Positions 1 through 6,585 of a stretch of 13,560 nucleotides of DNA are shown piece by piece. Origin of the DNA: Halobacteriaceae archaeon Tc-Br11_E2g27. Its GTDB lineage: Archaea; Halobacteriota; Halobacteria; Halobacteriales; Haloarculaceae. Below the pieces are notes generated by a model, which saw only the letters and a program-made list of their open reading frames with translations, was not told the DNA's origin and did no database searches. The stretch's first letter is position 1; each line of letters opens with the position of its first letter. Position numbers and translations under genes: made by a program. The DNA is taken from positions 1 through 13,560 of the forward strand of contig LKNH01000039.1 in the NCBI GenBank assembly GCA_001564135.1, written 5' to 3'.

Positions 1-1143
1 CACCTGCTTCCCGGGATGATTGATGTCCACGTTCATTTTCGACAGCCGGGCTTCGGCCACAAAGAGACGTGGGAATCCGGGTCGAAAAGCGCAGCAGCGG
101 GTGGTGTTACAACCGTTGTCGACCAGCCGAACACCGAACCACCGACAATCGACCGTGAAGCATTCGAACAAAAGGCCGAACTCGCGTCGGAATCGGTCAT
201 CGACTTTGGCATCAACGGCGGCGTCACGGCTGACTGGGACCCTGAATCGCTCCTTTCCTGTCCGCTCTTTGCCCTTGGCGAGGTCTTCTTGGCCGATTCC
301 ACTGGCGAAATGGGTATCGAGACGGAGCTCTTTGCTGATGCACTCTCTGAAGCCGACGCACACGACGTTCCTGTGACGGTCCATGCGGAGGATGCAACGC
401 TGTTCGACGAGAGTGCAAAAGAGCGAGAGGACGCGGATGCGTGGAGTGCATTCCGTGCGGCCGAGGCGGAGGCTGCAGCGGTTGAGCTTGCCTGTGAACT
501 TGCTCAAGAGCAGGAGACCACGATTCACATCGCGCACACGAGTACGCCGGAGGCGGTCGAGATTGCAGCAGAAACCGGGATGACCTGTGAGGTGACACCG
601 CATCATCTGTTTCTCTCACGCGATGACCTCGACGAACTGGGAACACACGGCCGGATGAACCCGCCGCTACGCAGCGAAGCCCGTCGCGAGAAACTCTTTG
701 AGCAGGTTGCAGACGGAACAGTCGATATGATTGCGACTGACCATGCACCCCACACGCTGGCTGAAAAGGACGCAAGCATCTGGGAGGCCCCGAGTGGCGT
801 TCCCGGTGTCGAGACAGTGTTACCCTTGCTGCTTGCCGAAGTAACGCAAGGAAATCTGACGCTTGAGCGGGTCGTTGAGCTAACCGCGACAAACCCAGCG
901 GACGCCTTCGGTATCGAGGGGAAAGGAGCAATTGCAGAAGGGTACGATGCAGACCTCGTTCTTGTTGACCTTGACACGACTGAACCAATCGAGGCTGATT
1001 CGCTCCATACCAACTGTGAATGGACGCCATTTGAGGGCTGGGATGCAGTGTTCCCCGAGCGGACGTTACTCCGCGGTGAAATCGTCTACGACCGTGACAC
1101 CGATTCCTTTGGTGACGCCAGCGGCGAGAACGTCCGTTCGTAG
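1..1143 (+). CDS. pyrC: Dihydroorotase, class I (5'-truncated by window edge)
   Basis: This enzyme cyclises N-carbamoyl-aspartate to dihydroorotate in cytosolic de novo pyrimidine synthesis. The reading frame is open from base 1 (LLPGMIDVHVHFRQPG), so the ATG at 16 is internal and the true start lies before the window. The 380 residues present suggest that roughly 45-60 N-terminal residues are missing compared with family members of about 430. Visible hallmarks are the metal-binding HVHF pair just after the frame enters, IAHTSTPEAVE, CEVTPHHLFL with two histidines, a substrate-binding-type GRMNPPLR stretch, and the catalytic-type MIATDHAPHTLAEKD near the C-terminal third. These are the class I dihydroorotase/amidohydrolase signatures. 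The frame stops at TAG 1141-1143. The next gene starts 51 bp downstream on the same strand but appears to have its own TATA box, so co-transcription is uncertain. Allantoinase is a related alternative, but the motif set favours dihydroorotase. Confidence 0.93.
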   Translation, partial: HLLPGMIDVHVHFRQPGFGHKETWESGSKSAAAGGVTTVVDQPNTEPPTIDREAFEQKAELASESVIDFGINGGVTADWDPESLLSCPLFALGEVFLADSTGEMGIETELFADALSEADAHDVPVTVHAEDATLFDESAKEREDADAWSAFRAAEAEAAAVELACELAQEQETTIHIAHTSTPEAVEIAAETGMTCEVTPHHLFLSRDDLDELGTHGRMNPPLRSEARREKLFEQVADGTVDMIATDHAPHTLAEKDASIWEAPSGVPGVETVLPLLLAEVTQGNLTLERVVELTATNPADAFGIEGKGAIAEGYDADLVLVDLDTTEPIEADSLHTNCEWTPFEGWDAVFPERTLLRGEIVYDRDTDSFGDASGENVRS

Positions 1144-1159
1144 TTCGGTTAAGCGGTAG

Positions 1160-1188
1160 TTTATTGTATTGGGCGATAAAAACAATAC
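1160..1188 (+). promoter_or_regulatory. Probable promoter with overlapping inverted repeat before the DsrE-family gene
   Basis: TTTATTG at 1160-1166 lies about 31 bp before the ATG at 1195, giving an expected start of transcription near 1189 and a leader of only a few bases. A 6-bp inverted repeat, GTATTG (1166-1171) and CAATAC (1183-1188), lies between the TATA-like box and the predicted start, where a bound repressor could block initiation. The TATA match is ordinary for haloarchaea. The operator role is inferred from position only, and a 6-bp repeat could be chance. Confidence 0.4.
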
Positions 1189-1194
1189 TGTCTT

Positions 1195-1539
1195 ATGACC
1201 ACTGGCTCTGACGCCATCGAACACCTTGGTATCGTCCTCGAAACGAACGACCCGGAACGCGCGTGGAATGCGTTTCGGCTGGGGATTACCGCCCTCGATG
1301 ACGGCCATGAGGTGTCGGTGTTCTTGTTGGGGGCGGGTGTCGAGACAGAACAGATTCGAGATGAGGAGTTTCCGGTGCGTGACCGTATGGAGGCCTTTGA
1401 GGCAGCTGGTGGCGAACTGTTGGCCTGTGGGACTTGTCTTGAGATGCGCCAGGAAGAAAACGAAGTCTGCCCAATCTCGACGATGTCCGACTTACTTGAG
1501 GTTGTCACCACGGCAGACCGCGTGCTGACAATCGGATAA
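1195..1539 (+). CDS. DsrE/DsrF-family protein (sulfur-relay-like)
   Basis: A 114-residue soluble protein with the small alpha/beta fold pattern of the DsrE/DsrF/TusD family. It has an N-terminal strand (LGIVLETNDPERAWNAFRL), a central GHEVSVFLLGAGVE strand-loop and a conserved cysteine block: CGTC (Cys78, Cys81), then Cys92 in VCPISTMSDL. Family members carry persulfide sulfur on a conserved cysteine for sulfur oxidation/reduction or tRNA thiolation relays. Which of these applies here cannot be read from the sequence, and the genes that would mark a dissimilatory sulfur pathway are absent. It follows pyrC by 51 bp with its own likely promoter and converges on pheT with only 24 bp between the stops. 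The ATG at 1195 fits the predicted start of transcription. Family assignment is good; specific function is unknown. Confidence 0.8.
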   Translation: MTTGSDAIEHLGIVLETNDPERAWNAFRLGITALDDGHEVSVFLLGAGVETEQIRDEEFPVRDRMEAFEAAGGELLACGTCLEMRQEENEVCPISTMSDLLEVVTTADRVLTIG

Positions 1540-1563
1540 GCCGTGTTCTGTTGGCGTGGGCCG

Positions 1564-3294
1564 TTACTGCAACCCGTCCAGTCGCAACTCGAAGGCAGAA
1601 ACCGGCACTTCGAGGTCGTGTTCGACGAGTACGCTTGGATGTAGTTCACCAATCACACCAACGCTCTTACCGTCGAGGACGACTTCGGCAGCACGCCCTG
1701 AAATAAACGACGGATGTTCAGTCGGTGGAGTTTCGAGGTCTTTCTCGAACGAGCGTGCAAGGATTTGCAGGCGCGCACGTGCCTCCTCATAGGAGGCCTC
1801 GGGTTCAGCGATTGCTGCCGCAATCGTTCGGTGTTCTGCAACGTTCGTGTTCTCGTTTTCATCAACCACGGCAGCCAGCCCAATCTCGGCAAGCTGTTGT
1901 GGGTACTGACGGTGCGTGTTGTTTTCGAGCACCTGCATAAGCGACGGGAGGCCCCACGTCCGGAGAATTGTGTACTCCTCGCTGTAGGCTTCGAGGATTG
2001 TAACTGGGTCGCCACCACCGACGACCTCATCGTCGGGAGCAACGTTCATCCGCTCGAAGTTCTCTGCCTCGTTGGTCATGTAGAAGTTGAGCAGGTCCTC
2101 GAAACCGAGGCCAACAAGGGTGTCGCGTGCGGCATCTTCGAGCCGTGAGCGGTCGTGACGGCCACCGACGGTCGAAACGTCCGGGTAGCGTGGCTCGAGT
2201 TCGTTAAAGCCGTAGGCCCGCCCAATGTCGTCGATGATATCGATTGGGTGCAGGACATCAACGCGATACGGTGGGACCTCGACCTCGTAGACCTCGCCCG
2301 CTGTGGTCTCCTCATCCTGTGTCGAGAGGCCGGAGCGCTCGATGCAGTCGATGGCTTCTGCATCGCTGAGGGAGATGCCGAGAATCGTCTCGATCCGGTC
2401 GTGTGTGATGGTTTTCGTTTTGACGGCAAAATCCGGTCGGTCAAGCGTCTCGCCAGCCAACTCGCCGGGTGCATCAGCTGCGTATTCGACGTTGACGCGT
2501 TCGACCTGACCGCCCCGGGCGGCGAGCGAGTAACAGACGATGGCACACATCCGGTCGAGCGTCCACTGGTCTGTGCCGGTCATCTCGATAAACAGGTCAC
2601 GGGAGTTTTCGGTTACTTCCGTTCGCTTGCCGTTGATAATCGGCGGGAACGAAAACAGCCCGATGTCGTCGTAAATCGCAGGGTACCGGTCCATCCCATC
2701 GACGAGCTCTGCATAGACCGAGCCCATATGGTGGGACTCGGTCACCTCCCGTGGGCTCATCTCGTCGTTGCTTTCGAGGGGGACGAACCGCTCGTCGTCG
2801 GGATCCATCGAGGTGTAGGTGATCGATTTCTGGGCGCCATCTTTCGCTGGCGCGCCTTTGAGCATCGTCAGGTCATGGACACCGATTGCACCCTTGGCGC
2901 GCTGGCGGCCCATCGTCGCGTGGAGTTTCTCCTGTAACTGGATGAGCGAATCGAGGGCATCCTCACTTAGGTCAAGTCCACGGACGATTGCACCCGTCAC
3001 ATAGGGGCGCTCGGGTGGCGTTTCTTCGACGTTGATGGTCCACTCGGCGCTGTTTGTATCCGGAATTGCCAGGCCGCGGTCAGTGCCATACTGATACCGA
3101 AGCGAGCGGGCAATTCCCTCGACAGAGAGACGGTCGAGCCTATCAGGTGCAAACTCCAGTTGGAACTCGTCGTCTTCGGTCCAGCCCTCGAATTCGAGGC
3201 CCAGCGCAAAGAGGTCCTCGCGCAGTTCGTCATCATCTTTGTTCGTGTCGACGAGCGTCCGGAGTTCGTCGGGGTCGACATCAACAACAGGCAT
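1564..3294 (-). CDS. pheT: Phenylalanyl-tRNA synthetase beta subunit (archaeal type)
   Basis: Beta subunit of the (alpha-beta)2 enzyme that charges tRNA-Phe in the cytosol. At 576 residues it matches the shorter archaeal/eukaryotic form, which lacks the long N-terminal extensions of bacterial PheT. Visible regions are an N-terminal MPVVDVDPDELRTLV start, a B3/B4-like region with GRQRAKGAIGVHDL (about 129-142), the conserved FPPIINGKRTEVTENSRDLF (about 216-235), a B5-like PPYRVDVLHPIDIIDDIGRA (about 341-360) and a catalytic-core-like C-terminal half (TILRTWGLPSLMQVLENN). Its ATG shares one base with the TGA of pheS (the sequence TGATG), so the two are almost certainly co-transcribed and translationally coupled, which suits 1:1 subunit production. 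The TAA lies at 1564-1566. No oddities in length or motifs. Confidence 0.97.
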   Translation of the reverse strand: MPVVDVDPDELRTLVDTNKDDDELREDLFALGLEFEGWTEDDEFQLEFAPDRLDRLSVEGIARSLRYQYGTDRGLAIPDTNSAEWTINVEETPPERPYVTGAIVRGLDLSEDALDSLIQLQEKLHATMGRQRAKGAIGVHDLTMLKGAPAKDGAQKSITYTSMDPDDERFVPLESNDEMSPREVTESHHMGSVYAELVDGMDRYPAIYDDIGLFSFPPIINGKRTEVTENSRDLFIEMTGTDQWTLDRMCAIVCYSLAARGGQVERVNVEYAADAPGELAGETLDRPDFAVKTKTITHDRIETILGISLSDAEAIDCIERSGLSTQDEETTAGEVYEVEVPPYRVDVLHPIDIIDDIGRAYGFNELEPRYPDVSTVGGRHDRSRLEDAARDTLVGLGFEDLLNFYMTNEAENFERMNVAPDDEVVGGGDPVTILEAYSEEYTILRTWGLPSLMQVLENNTHRQYPQQLAEIGLAAVVDENENTNVAEHRTIAAAIAEPEASYEEARARLQILARSFEKDLETPPTEHPSFISGRAAEVVLDGKSVGVIGELHPSVLVEHDLEVPVSAFELRLDGLQ

Positions 3295-4826
3295 CAGTAC
3301 AACACCTCCTCGGTTCGCAGATACTCAAGGTCAACCAGTGTGCCATGGACATCGCGGATATCCTCGGCTCCGGTTGCGAGCATCATCAGTCGTTCGAGTG
3401 CCAGCCCCCAGGCCATCACGTCACAGTCGACGCCGAGCGGTTCGAGCATCTCCGGACGGAAGATACCGGAGTTCCCAATCTCGATGAGTTCGCCCGTTTC
3501 GGGATGGCGGCCGAAGAGTTCGAAACTCGGCTCCGTGTAGGGATTGTAGTGAGGCTTGAACTGGATATCGGTAATTCCGAACTGCTCGTAGAACTCGGTG
3601 AACGTGCCAAAGAGGTCACGGACGGAGAGGTTCTCGGCCATCACCCAACCCTCAATCTGGAAGAACTCAAGCAGGTGCGTGGCATCGAGGGTGTCGTTTC
3701 GGTAGGCTTTCTCGACGCTAAAAAATCGCTGTGGTGGTTCGAGGTCGCCGAGTGCTTCCCCGGAAAGGTGGCGGGCAGTCAGTGAGGTTGTGTGCCCGCG
3801 GAGGGCAAGCTGTCGGGCAAAGTCCTCGTCCCATGGGGAGTGATAGCCCTCGCTGTCCTCGCCAACGCCTTCGAGGTGGGCTGTCCGGACGCGGTCGACG
3901 AGGTCGGCTGGTATCTCGTCAATTTTCTCTGGTGATTCGAGCGCGAATCGGTCCCAGTGAGTTCGGGCTGGGTGGTCCTGTGGCATGAACAGACAGTCGT
4001 TAATCCAGAAATCGGCATCGACTGTCGGCCCCTGCATCTCCTCGAATCCCATCCCGATGAGGACATCCTTGACGCGGTCGGCCATCTGTCTAAGGGGATG
4101 TTTCCGTCCGGCCTGCAGTTCGGGTGCGTCGGCTTCGACGTTATAGGACGTGAATTCGACATCTTCCCAGTCGCCGCTCGTGAGCAGTTCCGGCGTGAGT
4201 TTGTCGACAGTTTCAGCGGCTTCGACACCTTCCATGAGTGCTGTAATGCCGTCGTCGGTGAGTTTGACGAGTCGTTCAGTTGATTCCGTCACCGAGACGA
4301 GTCCGCGGTCGGTGAGTCGGTCGAGGGTTTCGTCGTCAATTTCCCCGGAAACTGATTCACGGGTCGCGTCCTCACCCTGTTCGGCGAGTACGGCGAGCGC
4401 CTGTTGCTCAGGGTCGGCGTCTGGGTTGACATCCGCTGCCGAAAGCTGCCCGCTGTCGAGTTCGCCGTAGCCTTTCCGCGCAAAGTTCGCAAGTGCGATA
4501 TCGACTGCGCTGCCACCGAGGTCGGCTTGGCCGAGCACTTCACCCATCGAGACTGGCTCGGCATCCGCGCCGGCAGACAGCGCGGCGCGATAGAGTCGAA
4601 TTTCGGGGAGTTGCCCCTTCACGTAGCTTTCCCCTTCGTCGGTGAGGCCGATGAGTTCAGTGGTCTGTTCGGAAATAGTGAGCAAGTCCTCCTCTTCGAG
4701 TGCAAACGCAGCCTGTGTTGCTGTCTCTGGTTTGAGGTCGGCTTCCTCGGCAATGTCAGTTATCGGGCGATTCTCCCCGCCGTCTGCGGCTTTTAATACC
4801 GCAACCTGTGCGTCTGGCAGTTGCAT
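3294..4826 (-). CDS. pheS: Phenylalanyl-tRNA synthetase alpha subunit
   Basis: Catalytic alpha subunit of cytosolic Phe-tRNA synthetase. From the ATG at 4826 the protein has 510 residues. The N-terminal part (about 1-215) looks like winged-helix tRNA-binding modules (MQLPDAQVAVLKAADG; LTDEGESYVKGQLPEIRLYR). The class II core follows: GRKHPL (240-245), VDADFWINDCLFMPQDHPAR (269-288), motif 2 RFFSVEKAYRND (367-378), HLLEFFQIEGW (384-394), and motif 3 GLALERLMML (474-483) before the terminal DLEYLRTEEVLY. I chose ATG 4826 because MQLP is the usual kind of N-terminus. A GTG at 4847 would add seven residues and sits about 27 bp from a TATA-like box, so a leaderless GTG start cannot be excluded. 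It overlaps pheT by one base at its 3' end. Confidence 0.96.
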   Translation of the reverse strand: MQLPDAQVAVLKAADGGENRPITDIAEEADLKPETATQAAFALEEEDLLTISEQTTELIGLTDEGESYVKGQLPEIRLYRAALSAGADAEPVSMGEVLGQADLGGSAVDIALANFARKGYGELDSGQLSAADVNPDADPEQQALAVLAEQGEDATRESVSGEIDDETLDRLTDRGLVSVTESTERLVKLTDDGITALMEGVEAAETVDKLTPELLTSGDWEDVEFTSYNVEADAPELQAGRKHPLRQMADRVKDVLIGMGFEEMQGPTVDADFWINDCLFMPQDHPARTHWDRFALESPEKIDEIPADLVDRVRTAHLEGVGEDSEGYHSPWDEDFARQLALRGHTTSLTARHLSGEALGDLEPPQRFFSVEKAYRNDTLDATHLLEFFQIEGWVMAENLSVRDLFGTFTEFYEQFGITDIQFKPHYNPYTEPSFELFGRHPETGELIEIGNSGIFRPEMLEPLGVDCDVMAWGLALERLMMLATGAEDIRDVHGTLVDLEYLRTEEVLY

Positions 4827-4870
4827 CGTCGTTGTTGATGGATACACCGTCGGTCGGTCAGTTAACGGTT

Positions 4871-4877
4871 CTTATGT
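4871..4877 (-). promoter_or_regulatory. TATA-like box for pheS-pheT
   Basis: On the minus strand ACATAAG (complement of 4871-4877) lies about 27 bp before GTG 4847 and about 48 bp before ATG 4826. Initiation would be expected close to 4847, giving either a leaderless GTG start or a leader of about 20 nt before the ATG. It is a weak match to the haloarchaeal TTTATA-like consensus. Confidence 0.35.
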
Positions 4878-4968
4878 GGCTGGACGGCTTGCAATATGCC
4901 TGACCAGCCTGCCCGAACGAACAGTTTCGCCGGCAGCGGACGTTTCCGCCCGCGTCCGGGTTCACTGC

Positions 4969-5046
4969 TCACTGGGCAGCAAAAAAGGCGAACCCCTGCG
5001 CTCGGTCGTTCCAGTCGATACCACGGCGTGGGGGTTCGTATGCCAT
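4969..5046 (-). CDS. Candidate 25-residue leaderless ORF divergent from tnaA
   Basis: The minus strand holds an ATG at 5046, 24 further codons and TGA at 4969-4971. The translation begins MAYEPPRRGIDWND and ends GFAFFAAQ, with one Trp. What makes it more than a random short frame is the position of the strong TATA-like element: its minus-strand reading TTATATA is centred about 26.5 bp upstream of the ATG, the spacing of leaderless haloarchaeal transcripts. The ORF spans a long inverted repeat (4989-5038). It might be a regulatory small peptide, or a chance frame in a structured regulatory region. No family is recognised, and no coding conservation can be tested here. Confidence 0.25.
   Translation of the reverse strand: MAYEPPRRGIDWNDRAQGFAFFAAQ
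4989..5038. repeat. Long inverted repeat upstream of tnaA
   Basis: CGAACCCC (4989-4996) pairs perfectly with GGGGTTCG (5031-5038). With G-U wobbles the RNA stem extends inward through CGC (4999-5001) and GCG (5026-5028) to about 14 pairs around a loop of roughly 20 nt. On the minus strand the repeat is followed by a run of six T (complement of 4981-4986), so it would resemble an intrinsic terminator for any minus-strand transcript. It lies upstream of the TATA element of tnaA, so as DNA it could equally be a protein-binding or cruciform site. Confidence 0.55.
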
Positions 5047-5061
5047 GTGTGTGCGATTGTA

Positions 5062-5092
5062 TTGGCGGTATATAATTTCTATGGTACGCCAA
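5062..5092 (+). promoter_or_regulatory. TATA box framed by a near-palindrome (probable tnaA promoter/operator)
   Basis: TATATAAT at 5069-5076 is the best TATA box in this intergenic region. It is framed by TTGGCG(G)TA at 5062-5070 and TACGCCAA at 5085-5092, which are reverse complements apart from one extra G. A dimeric regulator bound across these arms would cover the TATA box and block TBP. Plus-strand initiation would fall near 5098, leaving a leader of about 130 nt before the tnaA ATG. The element reads as a TATA box on the minus strand too, so it may be bidirectional. The regulator is not identifiable. Confidence 0.5.
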
Positions 5093-5226
5093 ATTCGACA
5101 AAAGCGTGTCTCACGGGACTGCTGACGATTGACTGATAAAACCTGTCCATTAGCTAACTGATGCTACCGTCGCCGTACAGACCTGTTCGATTGGGATTTT
5201 TCGCATTCTCGGCCCTTGGTAATGCT

Positions 5227-6573
5227 ATGCGCTCGTATCTCTCTCACGTTGCACGACCGGTCGAACAACCCTCTCGGGAACGCCGTGAACAGGCACTCGA
5301 AGCAGCGGGATACAACCTATTCAACATTGCAGCTGCAGACGTTGCTATCGACTTGCTGACCGACAGCGGGACGGGCACGATGAGCACTGACCAGTGGGCG
5401 GCGATGCTTCAGGGGGATGAGGCCTATGCCGGAAGTCGGAGCTTCGAGCGGTTTCAGGAAGCGGTTTCCGAGGTGACTGGTTTCGAGCACGTCGTTCCTG
5501 TCCATCAGGGACGGGGTGGCGAGAACGTCCTCTACGGCGCACTGATTACCGAGGGTGAGTACGTCCTCAACAACACCCATTTTGACACGACGCGTGCACA
5601 CGTGGCGAACAACGGCGGGCATGCGATTGACTGTCCAATCGATGCCGCCGTCGGCGGTGCTTCTGACTACCCGTTCAAGGGAAATTTCGATATCGCAACT
5701 GCACGCGAACACGTCGAGGAAGTGGGTGCTGAAAACGTCTCAGTCGTCATTCTGACTATCACGAACAACTCTGCTGCAGGCCAGCCTGTCAGTGTGACGA
5801 ACACGCGTGAGGTGGCTGCATTTGCGGCCGATATCGACGCCACGTTCGTCATCGACGCCTGTCGGTTTGCGGAAAATGCCTTCTTTGTCCAAGAGCGCGA
5901 ATCGGACTATGCCGACGCGTCGATTCGAGAGATTGCCCGCGAGCAACTGAGCTATGCGGATGCTATCGTGGTGAGCGGAAAGAAAGACGGGCTCTCGAAC
6001 ATCGGCGGGTTCGTTGCGGTGGCCGATGACCCCGAGCTCTTTGCACGGGTGAAACAGCGGACCATCATGTATGAAGGCTTTCCAACCTATGGAGGGTTGG
6101 CGGGCCGAGACCTCGATGCGATGGCGACGGGCCTGCGTGAAGCCGTCGAACGGCCGTATCTGGAGCATCGTATCGGACAGGTGCGTGAACTGGCGGAGAA
6201 ACTGTCTGCGGCTGGTCTTCCAGTTGTCGAACCGGTCGGTGGTCATGCGGTCTACGTCAAGGCGGACCAGTTGCTCTCACACATCCCCGACGAGGAGTTT
6301 CCGGGACAGGCATTGGTCTGTGCCCTGTATGAGGAAGGCGGTGTTCGCGGGGTTGAAATCGGGAGTTTTGCGTTTCCCGACACCGACCGACCGGAGTACG
6401 TCCGTCTGGCAGTCCCGCGGCGCACCTATCACCGCGAACATTTTGACCACGTCGCGGAAACGGCTGCCGCTGTGGTCGAGCGTCACGAGGAGCTGACCGG
6501 GTTCGAAATCATCGGTGAGCCGCCAATTCCCGAACTCCGTCATTTCTCGGCTGAGTTGCGGCCGGTCGAATAA
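5227..6573 (+). CDS. tnaA: Tryptophanase (tryptophan indole-lyase)
   Basis: PLP enzyme that splits L-tryptophan into indole, pyruvate and ammonia in the cytosol. From ATG 5227 it has 448 residues, slightly shorter than the bacterial enzymes of about 470. Visible features are MLQGDEAYAGSRSF, PVHQGRGGENVLYGAL, ADIDATFVIDACRFAENAFF (PLP aspartate region) and VVSGKKDGLSNIGGF, where the second Lys of KKD (about Lys253) is the expected Schiff-base lysine. Tyrosine phenol-lyase is the close relative, and the KKDGLSNIGGF block resembles it. However, the C-terminal GGVRGVEIGSFAF matches tryptophanase (VEIGSF) rather than the SAGR-type segment of phenol-lyases. An upstream in-frame ATG at 5161 would add 22 residues without family support. 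It converges with the aspartate kinase gene, 12 bp between ends. The long upstream region suggests regulation. Confidence 0.9.
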   Translation: MRSYLSHVARPVEQPSRERREQALEAAGYNLFNIAAADVAIDLLTDSGTGTMSTDQWAAMLQGDEAYAGSRSFERFQEAVSEVTGFEHVVPVHQGRGGENVLYGALITEGEYVLNNTHFDTTRAHVANNGGHAIDCPIDAAVGGASDYPFKGNFDIATAREHVEEVGAENVSVVILTITNNSAAGQPVSVTNTREVAAFAADIDATFVIDACRFAENAFFVQERESDYADASIREIAREQLSYADAIVVSGKKDGLSNIGGFVAVADDPELFARVKQRTIMYEGFPTYGGLAGRDLDAMATGLREAVERPYLEHRIGQVRELAEKLSAAGLPVVEPVGGHAVYVKADQLLSHIPDEEFPGQALVCALYEEGGVRGVEIGSFAFPDTDRPEYVRLAVPRRTYHREHFDHVAETAAAVVERHEELTGFEIIGEPPIPELRHFSAELRPVE

Positions 6574-6585
6574 CTCTGGGCTGTT

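Larger units (their letters stand above)
4827..5226. other. 400-bp structured upstream region between pheS and tnaA
   Basis: No long coding region is convincing here: the overlapping long frames have Cys/Arg/Ser-rich, non-acidic translations. The stretch holds the pheS promoter at its left end and three inverted repeats: CGGACG 4937-4942 / CGTCCG 4953-4958, CTGC 4965-4968 / GCAG 4976-4979, and a long one at 4989-5038. It also holds a possible 25-codon minus-strand ORF at 4969-5046, a TATA box flanked by a near-palindrome at 5062-5092, and an 8-bp palindrome TTAGCTAA at 5150-5157. T-rich ATTTTT at 5196-5201, about 26 bp before the tnaA ATG, could serve as a second, leaderless-type tnaA promoter. 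Such length and structure are unusual between haloarchaeal housekeeping genes and suggest regulated tnaA expression. Confidence 0.55.

Noticed and set aside
224..1030. Long minus-strand open frame opposite pyrC
   Set aside because: Its translation is Arg/Ser/Pro/Gln-rich and non-acidic, and it lies wholly opposite a gene with clear dihydroorotase motifs; a GC-driven shadow.
1161..1652. Minus-strand open frame across the DsrE-family gene
   Set aside because: Ser-rich translation without motifs, opposite a recognisable gene, and running into the end of pheT.
2155..2937. 260-codon plus-strand frame opposite pheT
   Set aside because: It mirrors conserved pheT codons. Long antisense frames are common in such GC-biased genes, and no promoter or family pattern is visible.
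4862..5101. 79-codon minus-strand frame in the tnaA upstream region
   Set aside because: It needs a TTG start, is rich in Arg, Pro, Trp and Cys rather than acidic, and has no family resemblance. The shorter 25-codon frame with a well-placed TATA box is the better candidate, itself only tentative.
4642..5136. Plus-strand frame crossing the pheS start into the intergenic region
   Set aside because: Half of it is antisense to pheS and the rest is Val/Ser/Cys-rich without domain character; it has no promoter.
5161..5226. Extended N-terminus of tryptophanase from ATG 5161
   Set aside because: The added 22 residues have no counterpart in the family and would encode a hydrophobic stretch before the usual enzyme start.
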